This document shows positions 18,321 through 28,195 of a stretch of DNA of 64,000 nucleotides, one piece after another. The position numbers and the translations under genes were made by a program. The notes below the pieces were generated by a model. It was not told the DNA's origin. It saw nothing but the letters and a program-made list of their open reading frames with translations, and searched no databases. Every line of letters begins with the position of its first letter. Positions within the stretch are counted from its first letter, which is position 1. Origin of the DNA: Tricholoma matsutake (taxonomy: Eukaryota; Basidiomycota; Agaricomycetes; Agaricales; Tricholomataceae); the NCBI GenBank assembly GCA_026075535.2, contig AP026544.2:3658001-3722000 (forward strand). The letters run 5' to 3'.

Positions 18321-19870
18321 CCTGTATTCACACAAGAACAGCTCACCTCTTCCCTCCGAGCCACCTATTTTGCCACACCCATCCTTTGACAAGCAGTAAT
18401 CATGGATGTTGAGAAACTTCACCACGACATCTGCACCTCCCTACCCCTTGACCCCTTATCATCCGCACATCTTCCAACACCTGTCGACCCCAATTGGACC
18501 ATAGACGAGGCAGGTCTCCTCCGCCACTTCGACCAGATTTATGTTCCAGACGTCGCAGATCTTTGCCTCAAAGTCCTTCAGTACAAACATGATCACATCC
18601 TCTCTGGCCACTTTGGACAAAACAAAACCCAGCAGCTTGTCCACCGGGAATATGTCTGGCCAAACCTCTGCACCTTTTTGCAGGAATTCTGCAAATCCTG
18701 TACCACTTGCAAGTGATCCAAATCGCCTCAACACAAGCCCTATGGGTTCCTAAAGCAACTTCCGGTTCCGGAACAACCTTGGAATTCCATCTCCATGGAC
18801 TTCATTGAACAACTACCTGACTCCGACGGTCACACCGCTATCCTGGTCATCGTTGACTGCCTCACCAAGCAAGGCATCTTCTTCCCAACTGTCAATGAAA
18901 TCACAGCCCAAGAACTAGCCAACCTGTTTGTCCTCCACGTCTTCTCCAAGCATGGCGTTCCATCGCACATCACTTGTGACCAGGGATCCGAGTTTGTCTC
19001 CCATTTCTTCTGCTCCCTTGGAAAAGCGCTTGACATGCAGATCCACTTCACTTCCGGTTATCACCCGCAAGGTGATGGTCAGACAGAACGACTAAATCAG
19101 ACCTTGGAGCAGTACCTCCAGATCTTCTGCAACTATCAGCAGGACGACTGGTCTCACCTCTTACCCTTGGGCGAATTTGCCTACAACAATGCTCCTTCTG
19201 CCTCTACAGGTGTATCCCCTTTCTTTGCCAACAAAGGCTATCACCCGAACATTTCCATCTTCCCTGAATGTGACTTAGCCTCACAGCGCACCCGCGAGTT
19301 TGTCGTTGATTTAGACGACCTTCACCAGGAACTTCGGAAACAACTTGCGACCACTCAAGAACATTATTAAGGTCCTGCGGACAAACATCGGGCACTTGCA
19401 CCCGACTTCAACATTGGTGATTTCGCTTATGTCACTGCGGAAAATATTCGCACCACCCATCCCTCCAAGAAACTCTCTGAAAAGAACCATGGTCCTTTTG
19501 AAATCATTGCCCGCCCAGGCACTCACTCAGTCACCCTGCAGCTTCCAGATCACATGCAGGTGATCCACCCTGTCTTCCATGTCTCTCAACTAGAGAAACA
19601 CTCCCTGAACACCATTCCGAATCGGATACAACCTCCACCTCCTCCCATCACTATTGATGATGAGCTCGAATATGAGATCACCAAAGTCCTCAACTCCAAG
19701 GTTGATAATTGACGTTGTTGCAAGATTCTCTACCTTGTCTGATGGGAAGGCTACCAGGGAACCGATGAGGAGACCTCCTGGCTACCTGTTATGGAGCTTG
19801 ACCACGCCCAAGAACTCCTTGCAGATTTTCACACTCGCTACCTGCAGAAACCCAGACCATTACCCACTTA
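18321..19870 (+). pseudogene. Gypsy-1 integrase and chromodomain
   Basis: The zinc-binding HHCC region (HDHILSGHF, then CKSCTTCK) ends at a TGA where gypsy-2 has CGA. The catalytic core has Asp in SMDFIEQL, Asp in TCDQGSEF and Glu in TERLNQTLEQ. A TAA at 19368 replaces CAA. The GPY/F-type module (KKLSEKNHGPFEII) and a C-terminal chromodomain (LEYEITKVL ... WEGYQGTDEETSWLP) follow, with two more stops. The chromodomain directs fungal chromoviruses to heterochromatin. Confidence 0.85.
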
Positions 19871-19988
19871 AAGTCTATTCACATTACTTATTCACTCAGT
19901 CTGAACTCAGAAACAAAATTCAACCAACTTCCTCATTTGGACTCAAACCCTCACGTGCCTCATAGGCTCGGCACTAAGGGGGAAATAC

Positions 19989-20693
19989 TGTCAAGAACCG
20001 TTCCTCGCCCGATTGGAACCCGCATCCATCCGACACTTTCCTGCATGTCAAACCTGATTTTTGTCTATGCCTCCCGATTTCATTCCCGGCCGCCTTGCAC
20101 TGCCCACACTGCTGTGCACCAGGCCACCTTGTACAGCATCCACGGCTGCCTTCCCAAGGCTGCTGTCTCTATTGCAAATTTGACTACAGATTCCTGTGCG
20201 GCTCCCGCTAGATAATTTATCTATGCAGTCGAGACACTGCCGCAGTCTTTGTTCCTGTTCTGCATTATTCTGGACTACAGTATTCAAGCTTAGTTAGTTT
20301 TGCCTTGTATTCCTCAGTTCGTATATTGACATAGACTCGACTTTAACTTGTCAATCTAAATCTCATTCTACTCCTACCTTTGTCCTCTAAGAGTCTGAAC
20401 TCCATTCGACTAGACCTCTAGTCTCCCTCTGAAGTTCTAGTCTCATCTGAACTTAACCTAAGCCCCTCCGCACTCCTCCCCGCATTTACCCACACTTTCC
20501 CACTCCTACCCATAAACTTTCAACTTGAAATTAGGACACCAGATGAGGTGAAGGGCACAGCTTCTTACAAGCTGAAGCCAAGTCCTTTCTGTTTCCCCTC
20601 CCGCAGAATGCACATCGACCTGACAACTCCCGCTATTATCACCCACAGTGTCCAATTGGATTCTGACGAGCCCTCTTGGATCAGTTCTTAACA
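19989..20693 (+). repeat. Gypsy-1 3' LTR
   Basis: 705 bp, preceded by the purine-rich tract ACTAAGGGGGAAATAC. Differences from the 5' LTR are mostly C/T or G/A. Confidence 0.9.
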
Positions 20694-20860
20694 GGTGATC
20701 ACATTATGCACTTGCTTACAATTCTCTTCAGGTTCCCACAAATTGTTTTCATCAGTATAGTTCTTCCACTTTATTAAGAACTCCAATTTATTTCATTGAA
20801 GATGGGAGTCTAGAATTTCTTTGACTACATACTCTGGAGCACCCTCTATAGTTATTGGAA
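20694..20860 (-). pseudogene. Gypsy-3 chromodomain
   Basis: The minus strand encodes ILDSHLQ, a stop, then NKLEFLIKWKNYT and LWEPEENCKQVHNVI. This is a recognisable chromodomain (aromatic and WEP motifs). It is split by gypsy-1 immediately after the helix. Confidence 0.7.
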
Positions 20861-20945
20861 CTTGTGTGGTTTGTTGGCCAGGAATAGTGGGTTAGTGGTA
20901 GGGGTGTAAGTGGGAAACATTAATCTTGGGATCAATTTTGGATGA

Positions 20946-21776
20946 TCAAGGTAGTTCTAGCACTACTGCATTAGGCAAAATTACTTTAGAGATTGCATAT
21001 GGGCCAACTTGTTTCTCTGTGAGCTTCTGAGAAGGTTGTGGAATATTAAGGTCCTTGGTACTTAGCCATACCAAGTCACCAACTTTGTACTCTGGAGTGG
21101 GACGATCTGCATGTTGCATCATATCATCATGTGCTTTCATCAATGCTGCTTCTTCCTGTACCTTTTGCATCTTAGATACAAAGTCTTCTATTGATTGTAC
21201 CTTAATCTCCCTTTGGAGTTCTATTACCACATGGGGATGATACCCATAATTGGCAAAGAAGGGTGACATCTGAGTAGCTGAATGGAATTTGTTATTGTGG
21301 GAAAATTTGGCAATTGCCAGCCATTTGGGCTAGTTGGTTTGTTGGTAGTTGACAAACATGCATAGGTACTGCTCCAACTCCTGGTTCATCCTCTCTGTCT
21401 GCCCATCAATTTGTGGGTGATATGCCATAGATAATTTAGTTTGAATCCCCAATATGTTGTTTAATTCTCGCATAAATGCAGAAGTGAATTGTGGTCCACG
21501 ATTGGAGATAACAGTATCAGGTAATCCATGTAACCACCATACCTGATTTAGGTAGAGGCATGCCAAGCCCAATGATGAGGTTTCTGTAGTGGTAGGAATA
21601 GTATGGACCTCCTTTGTAATACAGTCACATACTATGAATATTGCATTGTACTCTTGAGCTTCAGGTAATCTGGTGATAAAATCTACAGATATATCTTGCC
21701 ATGGCACTTTTAGTATGGGGTTTGGTATTAATTTCCTGCAGCAGGTTTCTCTGGAAATTTCTTCCCCCTCATGCAT
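20946..21776 (-). pseudogene. Gypsy-3 integrase core and C-terminal module
   Basis: The first frame (21776-21330) holds DISVDFITRLPEAQEYN and TKLSMAYHPQIDGQTERMNQ. The second catalytic Asp is replaced by Asn (VISNRGPQF). The next frame (21269-20946) holds SPFFANYGYHPH, VGDLVWLSTKDLNI and the GPY/F-like KQVGPYAISKVI. A frame break separates them. The D-to-N change fits G-to-A (C-to-T on the other strand) decay. Confidence 0.75.
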
Positions 21777-22067
21777 GTATCACATCCATCCATATACCCC
21801 AACACATATTTAGAAATTCTGGGCCACCAATAATTTCTCATTACTAATTATTATGATGTAACCAGATGATCTCCCTTTGCAAATCCTGATCCTTTGGTAC
21901 ATACCCCTTCCCTCAGAATGACACCAACCCTTGCTCCTCAGCCCATTCATCTCCTTTAATATTACCCTTCTTTTTTCCCTTCAGAGCTTTCATGGCTTCC
22001 ACTACTTCATCATCCATCTCCAAACATTGTCTAACTTTAGACAACATTTCCATTTCCAAGCTATCTA

Positions 22068-22313
22068 TTAATAGATGCCCTTGATGTGGGGCCAAATGTG
22101 AAAGTATTCAGATTTGAGTAAGGTAACATTTGTATTGTCCTCCTCCACCCCCCTTTTATGATCAATATGTCTGGATAATGCATCTGCTTTCCTCATTAAG
22201 CTTCCAGCTTTGTTGACTAAGTGAAAATTAAAATATGACAGGAATAGTGCCCAACTAAGCTTTTTGGCTGACATGAAGTATTGCAGAATTTTGATGATCC
22301 ATCCAGATTTCAA
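22068..22313 (-). pseudogene. Gypsy-3 RNase H end and connector
   Basis: The minus-strand frame reads WALFLSYFNFHLVNKAGSLM and RKADALSRHIDH. The latter is the conserved end of the RNase H region (KADALSR), just before integrase. Confidence 0.6.
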
Positions 22314-22515
22314 TCTGATGCATACATCCCTCCAAATAATGCCTCCATGCCTCCAATGCTCATATTATTCCCAACATCTCTTTGTCATGCACATCATAAT
22401 TTCTCTCTGCATCATTCAACCCTCAGGAAAAATATGCACAAGGATGCCATTTGTCATCTTCACACAGCATTGATAATACCGCTCCAGTAGCAACGTAGGA
22501 TGCATCTGATTTTAC

Positions 22516-23203
22516 TCATAAGGGGTGCATGAAATCTACTGGGGCTAATATTGGTCCCTCCACAAACTTCCTCTTCAACTCCTCAAACACTGTCTGCTGC
22601 TGCTCTCCCCACCTCCACACTACTTCCTTTCCCATAAGGTTATGTAAGGGTGCAGCAATTTTAGAAAAATTATGCACAAAGCGACAATAATGATTTGCAA
22701 GTCCCAAGAAGGCTTGAACCTCCTTGATACAGGTGGGTGCAGGCCAGTCAGTGATCACCTGTACCTTGATCGGGTCCATCTTAATTCTGTCAGGGCTGAT
22801 CAATAATTCTAGGAACTTGATCTTGGTTGCACCAAATACACACTTCTCCAATTTCAAAAATAGATCATTCTCCGCTAATCTCCGTAACACCTCCTGCACT
22901 ATCACCTCATGATTTTCTTCATCCTCCATAAATATCAGAATGTCATCAATAAATATTATTACCACTCCTTTGTCAATTATGTCCTTGAAAATATTGTTCA
23001 TCATATTTTGGAAAGTCAGGGGACTATTGGTCATCCAAAAAAACATGACAAGTGGTTCAAAGGATCCTTGATGTGTGGCAAATGTGGCCTTCCACTCATC
23101 TCCTTTTCTAATTCATACATTATTGTATCCCCATCATAGATCCAATTTTGTGAAGACTTTGGCTTTTCCCACCTTGTCAATTATTTCTGAGATCAAGGAT
23201 AGG
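22516..23203 (-). pseudogene. Gypsy-3 reverse transcriptase
   Basis: The frame 23046-22516 contains NSPLTFQNMMNNIFKDIIDK, the active-site variant VVIIFIDDILIF (FIDD for the usual YLDD), and IKEVQAFLGLANHYCRF. Upstream to 23203 the RT continues in broken form (EIIDKVGKAKVFTK), up to the terminus of element IV. The N-terminal fingers are absent. Confidence 0.75.
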
Positions 23204-23402
23204 CTGTAATTTACACTCCCCCACCTATTCTGATTGGACTCCGGTTTGTCCAGTTATTCTGACCAGATTCCAGTTATTCCTACTGGATTCCGGTTTGTCC
23301 AGTTATTCCAGTGGGACTCCAAGTAGCTCAACTTAGAGTTTAATAGAGAATTAAATTTTGAGTCCTAAGTTCTCAAAGTGCCTACAAAATAAAGTTGTAC
23401 AA

Positions 23403-23482
23403 AGCAGGGATTGAACTCAAGGCCTCACCATAAAGTGATCACATGACAAACCAAGCAAGTGTGCTCAACCAGTTGAGCCACA
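23403..23482 (-). other. tRNA-like module, tail end of element IV
   Basis: On the minus strand A-box-like TGGCTCAACTGGTTGAG is followed by TTTGTCATGTGATC and B-box-like GAGTTCAATCCC. It is the best-preserved tRNA-like module in the window. It points outward to the left terminus. Confidence 0.65.
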
Positions 23483-23579
23483 GAAGAATTATTAGTTGGT
23501 AATATAAGGTTTATTTATGACACTCAGACTCATAACTCTTTTTTTTTCTAAGTAATTAAGGGCAAAGTTTTTTAATTAA

Positions 23580-23805
23580 TCACATCCCTCATGTTCAATG
23601 CAAGGGAGTGGGGATGATGTGATTATATAAATAAACTACATTATTTATATATATAAAAAGCCCTCACGTTCAGTGCGAGGGGTGAGGTAAAACATAAAGA
23701 AAAAAAAACCCTCCCCAAGCAAAATGGGGGAGGGGGAGGCGCAATACTATTAAAATTAAAAGTATAAAAAAACCCTCCCTGTGCAAAATGCAGGGGGAGG
23801 GGGAG
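23580..23805. repeat. Four CCCTC/GAGGG-type hairpins of element IV
   Basis: Palindromes lie at about 23583-23612, 23660-23688, 23709-23738 and 23770-23802, spaced by AT-rich DNA of 30-50 bp. They are the same class as 11860-12120. Confidence 0.55.
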
Positions 23806-24005
23806 GCAACACAACCCTGCTGTCCTTGGTGCATCTCCTGGGTTTGCCGTCCCGGGTGCCCATTGTCCTGCCCACTCCCTGTGGTCCCATATCTCCCCGT
23901 TGTTGCCTGTGGTGCCCGTTGTCCTCCCCAGTCTGGTGCTGGGCCTGCCATGTCATTTGGTGATGTCATATGGGGCTGTCCTTGTCCTCATTCCACTTGC
24001 CATCC

Positions 24006-24890
24006 ACCCCATGAGCAGTTGCTCTGTGGGGCTGGGGGCAGGTGGTGCATCATTTGCTGCAGGGCCTGTTTGTGTTGTTAGTTGCACCAAAAGGAAGAAA
24101 ATTAAATAAAAAAACCTACTTATGGCCCAGGAGATGTTGCTGACATCTCCCGGGCCCTCGTTCCCATTTCCCTGTTATTTCCCTCCCATTGTCCATCCCT
24201 ACAATCCACCCTATGAGCAGTTGCTCATAGGTGTGGGGTGGGTGCCATGGCGCTCATTGTCATTGTCTGGCCCTGGTGGTGCCATTTGGTGTTTTGTCAT
24301 CGTCACCAGAGTTGTTCCACCTGTCATCCACCCCATGAGCAGTTGCTCATGGGGCTGGAGGCGGGTGGTGTGTCAGCGTTGGCATCTGGGTCATCGTGGT
24401 GGCTCCTGGAGCCGTTCCTCATCATGGTGGGGCCCTGGTGCTTGTTCTTTGTTGTTGTCAGTGCCTACTGTCATCCACTCACCCTACCCAACCTGCAAGC
24501 AGGCACTTGCAGCAGTGGGAGTGGGTGGTAGGTTGGCATTGTTGTGGATTTCTGTTTGGGGGGGTTGGGGTGCATCAGTGCAACATGGCATGCTTACGGG
24601 GGTTGGTGGGTGCTTACTAGGTAGGTATCCCCCTTCTGGGGTCTTCTGGCATCCCTCTGCACCCACCTAGCCCATGTCAACTGCCTCACATTGCATTTGA
24701 AAGGGGAGGAGGGGATTGGGTGGCTGTGGGCATGCATTGTGCGTTTTTCATCACGGCAGGTTGTCCCCAGTAGTATACAACCTAAAAAGCAATAAATTAC
24801 AATTAGTTGATTGATAAAAAGAAAAAGAAAAAAGAAAGAAACTTATCTATGGCCCAAATGACAGTTGTCGTCATTTGGGCCCACATTCTG
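24006..24890 (-). repeat. Hairpin clusters and two intron-linked modules, element IV
   Basis: GAGCA-TGCTC-type palindromes lie at about 24008-24030, 24211-24233, 24332-24354 and 24491-24513. Hairpins with flanking GGCCC/GGGCC arms lie at 24124-24156 and about 24851-24880. On the minus strand the second is followed by a decayed donor (ATAAGT) and TTTTTAG near 24783, an intron-like sequence of about 65 nt. Confidence 0.55.
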
Positions 24891-25137
24891 TCCAGTCAGC
24901 TCATTTGAAGGTGGTGGTGATGGTGGCAGTGGGCATGGGAACAGTGGTGGTGGTAGAGTGGAGAGGAGGAGGAAGCATGGACGATGGTGGTGGTGGTGGT
25001 TGTGAGCTGGCAGTCACATGTCACATGTCATGCAAGCATGTATTGTACTTATTAATTATTCCATTAATGGCTGTAATTAACTATGCACCTTGGTTGGGTA
25101 ATAAAAGTATTAAATGTATGTAGACAAATAATTTCTT

Positions 25138-25203
25138 CATAGCTTAGTGGTTAAGCCTGCTGTTATGTGTGCAGACCCAAGGTTGAGTGTTCAATTCTTG
25201 TTG
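25138..25203 (+). other. tRNA-like module, right end of element IV
   Basis: A-box-like TAGCTTAGTGGTTAAGCC and B-box-like TGTTCAATTCTTG are about 45 nt apart. It points outward to the right terminus. Confidence 0.55.
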
Positions 25204-25560
25204 TATGACAAACTTTTATTTGGGAAAGCATGTGTATTCCGGTTATTCTTGTTAGTCCAGTTGTGATGAGTCTGGTCAGATTCTGGGGATTCCGGGTGTA
25301 AATTTGATGCTTATTCTGACCAAAATTGTGCTGCATAGGAGCTCTTTACACTGCCCCATGTATTCCTGGAGGAATCCTGGTTATCCCTGCCACAGCTATT
25401 GTTTACCAAATGTTGCATTCCTGGCTGTTTTTCCTCCAGTGGGATTCCTGGTTCAGTCCTGGTATATTCCTGGTAAATCAGGCTCTTCCTGGTACTATTC
25501 CAGGAGTTCCCCAGGACTTGGACTCTCAGGAATCTGGGGGGACTGACCAGGAATCCTGTA

Positions 25561-25650
25561 GGACTCTGTAGGACTCATCAGGACTCATCAGGACTCACAA
25601 GGACTCACAAGGACTCACAAGGACTCACCAGGACTCACAAGGACTCACAA
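25561..25650 (+). repeat. 10-bp tandem repeat, 9 units, element V subterminal
   Basis: Nine units of GGACTCATCA / GGACTCACAA with exact 10-bp period. The period and GGACT core match the subterminal repeats of the other elements. Confidence 0.9.
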
Positions 25651-25710
25651 GGAATCAAGTAGGATTGAACCAGGAGTCCTTACTACTACTAAGTAATAAA
25701 ATAAATGACA

Positions 25711-25784
25711 TGAGCTGAAATTGAACCCTAGGCATGAGACAACAACATTTTAGCATAGCCAATATAACCACTACACCACATAGA
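25711..25784 (-). other. tRNA-like module, head end of element V
   Basis: Minus strand GTGGTGTAGTGGTTATATTGG (A-box-like, near 25784) is followed by AGGGTTCAATTTC (B-box-like, near 25722). It points outward to the left terminus. Confidence 0.6.
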
Positions 25785-26012
25785 CTTATGAGGTATGTCC
25801 ACTTACTGCTCTAGGTACCATTGGGGTGGCTGTGCATGACAAAGCACACAGCCGCATATCAACATTGCCAGCTCATCATCCACCATCATCACCACTCTCG
25901 ACGACGACGCCACCTCCCTTCCACTGCCTCCCCTCCATCAACACCTGTCGCCACCGCTCCTATGGCCACCACCACCTTGTCTAATGCTGCCAACGGCCAC
26001 ATTTGAACCACC

Positions 26013-26108
26013 TTGGGCCCAAACAATGACAGATGTTGTTTGGGGCCCAGGTAATGTTTTTTACTTTTTTTTTATTGAACTAACTAATATTTTCTTTCCT
26101 TCTTTAGG
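26013..26108 (+). repeat. Hairpin + intron-like module, element V copy 1
   Basis: A hairpin with GGGCCCAAACAA arms is followed by GTAATG at 26051, CTAACTAA, and TTCTTTAG at 26108. The donor is slightly off consensus. Confidence 0.55.
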
Positions 26109-26267
26109 TTCTAACTATATCATGACAACAAGATGACACCAAATGACAAACGAAGAACAACGAGTGAGCAACAGATGACAGATGACAAACAACAAATGAC
26201 AAACAACAAACAACAAATGAAGAAATGGAGAATGATGACACAGAGAGGGAAGGCTGTAAGGAAATGG

Positions 26268-26367
26268 GCCCAAACGATGTACATTGTCGTTTGGGCCCCA
26301 GGTAAGTTTTTTTTTGTTTGTTTCATTCTTTTTTGATTAATATTAGTTTTCTTTTGAATTTTTATAG
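26268..26367 (+). repeat. Hairpin + intron-like module, element V copy 2
   Basis: A hairpin with GGGCCCAAACGA and TCGTTTGGGCCC arms is followed by GTAAGT at 26302 and TTTTATAG at 26367, about 66 nt. The exon-like DNA after it carries a GAGCA-TGCTC hairpin. Confidence 0.6.
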
Positions 26368-27200
26368 TTTCTCATTGTATGATGCAACCCACCACCACCA
26401 CCACACCCTCCACCGCTGTGAGCAGCTGCTCACAGGGTGGAAACGGGGAGCGATGATGAGGACCATGGAGACGGAGATGAGGAGCCGCAAATGAAGAGAG
26501 CAGTGGGGTGGCAAGGCCCAAAATGACGAGAGCAGCAGGGTGGCAAGACAAGGACAGGAGGACAATGGACGACCACGAAAACGACGGGACAGGGAGGACA
26601 ACGGACAACAAGCATGACCCAGCACCCAGCACCACCGCTGCGAGCAACTGCTCGCAGGGTGGAAGGAGGGGTGCGAGGATGGAGATGACCATGCAACAAT
26701 GACAGGACCCCAGCACCAGGGGACGCAACACAGCCAGGACAGTGACAGCGAAGCCAGGACGACCACGCAACAACAACAGGACACCAGCACCAGGGAACGC
26801 AACAGCGGGAGACGGCCAGGACGGCAATGATGACCAGGAAGGGCACAACCAGGAGCAGTATGGAAATGATGCCCCCAGGAAGGGCATGACCAGGAGCAGC
26901 ACGGAAATGATGCCCAGGACGGCAACAACGAGGACAGCAACAATGAAGGCCCAGCACCCAGGATGATGGGGACAGGACGACAGGCATGACTCACCAGGCC
27001 ACCCCCGCATTTTGCATGGGGCAGTTTTTTTCATTTTTTATTTATGGTAATTAATACCTTCCCCCTCGCCTGCGTTTTACGTGGGTGAGGGGTTTTTCTT
27101 TCTTTTTCTTTATAATTGTAGTGCTCCCCTCACGTCGAACACGAGGGGAGATTAGTTTTAAACTTTCCTTTTATTCCTTATAGTTTATTATCTGATCCCT

Positions 27201-28195
27201 TCTGACACGACAATGACAACTTCCACATGCAATGCGTCAATCACGCATCCCTTCAAGTTTCGACGCTTCCTCGGTCCTCGTGCCGACAGCTCCATTTTCG
27301 ACGAGAAGAATCGGAGCTGGTTTTTTTCATTTTCCTTTTATTACAATTCTTCCCAGTCTAAAAATAACCTTTTACCACAACAATCCAGCTATCAACCTGA
27401 ATCCCCCCTTTAGTGGCAAGTCAACATCCAGATCGATGGGTTGATCAACTGGATGGTAGGGTCGATGGTTTGGATTTGCATGCTCTCCGCGCTTGCTGGG
27501 GGCATGAGTTGCATCACATCAATAGAGAGCCTCAAAGACAGTCCTCTCCCCAAGTCATTCCCAGTTAGTGAAACCCCGAGACAAGGACTCGACGATGCCA
27601 CCCCAATATCATCTGCCTCACAAACACCACGACAATCTTGAAGATCATCAACGCTTCCCAGATCTGGCTTTCATGCTTCTTAGATAGTTTATCATTCTTG
27701 TTGATTGGTCCCGTTGGCGCAAGAGAATGCATGCGATAAGGGTTTTTCATTTTCAGTACCATTGATTTGTATATAGGTGTCCTCCCACCTTTCAAATGGA
27801 GTATCCCAACTTTTACTCACAGTTTACATCTCTACTTAAGTTTCTCCTCAAGACTATGAAGTCCTTCAAGTTTACTGCACACTAAGGTGTAGAATATAAG
27901 CTAAGTAGTTAAGTTTCAAGTCTGTCAGCTTAGGTTTCCCTGTTTCCCTGAAGTTTTATCATTACAAGTTATATTCCAAGGAGAGCTGTTCCTTTTTATC
28001 CATCCATCGAGCTGTTACTATTTGACGCACCCATTTCTCATATTCGACGACATTGGCACGTGACCCTGTTGATCGCGTTTCAACTGCGTTTTCAATAATT
28101 CTTACACGATGTGTTCGGCCTCAAACGTATCACCGTGTTCTATTCGCCTTCTATCCCCTCCCAAATGAGCTAAAGGCCCGTCCACTCTGTCCAAT
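27201..28195. other. No gene recognised
   Basis: Mixed-composition DNA with small open frames only (for example minus 27795-27565). A TATA-like TTGTATATAGG at 27767 and runs such as CTTCAAGTTTACTGCAC hint at an LTR or promoter, but no termini are seen. It ends where LINE A begins. Confidence 0.3.

Larger units (their letters stand above)
15096..20693 (+). mobile_element. Gypsy-1: full-length chromovirus with both LTRs
   Basis: The 705-bp LTRs (15096-15800 and 19989-20693) begin TGTCAAG and end TTAACA. The duplication GGTGA lies at 15091-15095 and 20694-20698. The LTRs are about 97% identical by eye and nearly all differences are transitions. The internal region encodes a short Gag without a capsid domain, then protease, RT, RNase H, integrase and chromodomain. 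Several in-frame stops interrupt it. It is inserted in gypsy-3. Confidence 0.92.
14561..23203 (-). mobile_element. Gypsy-3: chromodomain Ty3 element, interrupted by gypsy-1
   Basis: The minus-strand order is reverse transcriptase, RNase H remnant, integrase, chromodomain, short tail, polypurine tract, LTR. This is the standard chromovirus order. The 5' part (5' LTR, Gag, protease, start of RT) is missing beyond 23203, where element IV begins. The chromodomain tail is split by gypsy-1 (15096-20693, duplication GGTGA). Many stops and frame shifts make it inactive. Confidence 0.75.
23204..25309 (-). mobile_element. Element IV: TIR element with hairpins (head right)
   Basis: The left terminus is CTGTAATTTACACTCCCCC followed by ATTCTG/TCCGG repeats. 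The right end carries TCCGG...GTGTAAATTTGATG. Flanks show no duplication, and gypsy-3 does not resume on the right, so a deletion probably removed it. Contents from the left are an outward tRNA-like module, three to four CCCTC/GAGGG hairpins, four GAGCA-TGCTC hairpins, two hairpin/intron modules on the minus strand, and a right tRNA-like module. There is no transposase. Confidence 0.65.
25339..27200 (+). mobile_element. Element V: TIR element, right end lost (head left)
   Basis: It starts GAGCTCTTTACACTGCCCC, close to the GAGGTC terminus of elements III and VI. Inside are ATTCCTGG and GGACTCACAA subterminal repeats, an outward tRNA-like module, two hairpin/intron modules on the plus strand, two GAGCA-TGCTC hairpins (26413-26436, 26638-26660) and two CCCTC-type hairpins (27057-27152). 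No second terminus is found, so the element is truncated near 27200. Confidence 0.6.

Noticed and set aside
23403..23482. Functional tRNA gene
   Set aside because: A and B boxes are present, but acceptor-stem pairing and a normal anticodon arm are not seen; the module recurs in a fixed place inside transposons.
25561..25650. CRISPR-like regular repeat
   Set aside because: The 10-bp units are contiguous without spacers and lie in a eukaryotic TIR element.
26362..27034. Minus-strand frames of 185-220 residues in element V
   Set aside because: Three overlapping frames of similar length and Cys/Pro/Leu-biased content; the region is GC-repeat DNA with GAGCA-TGCTC hairpins, so coding is unlikely.
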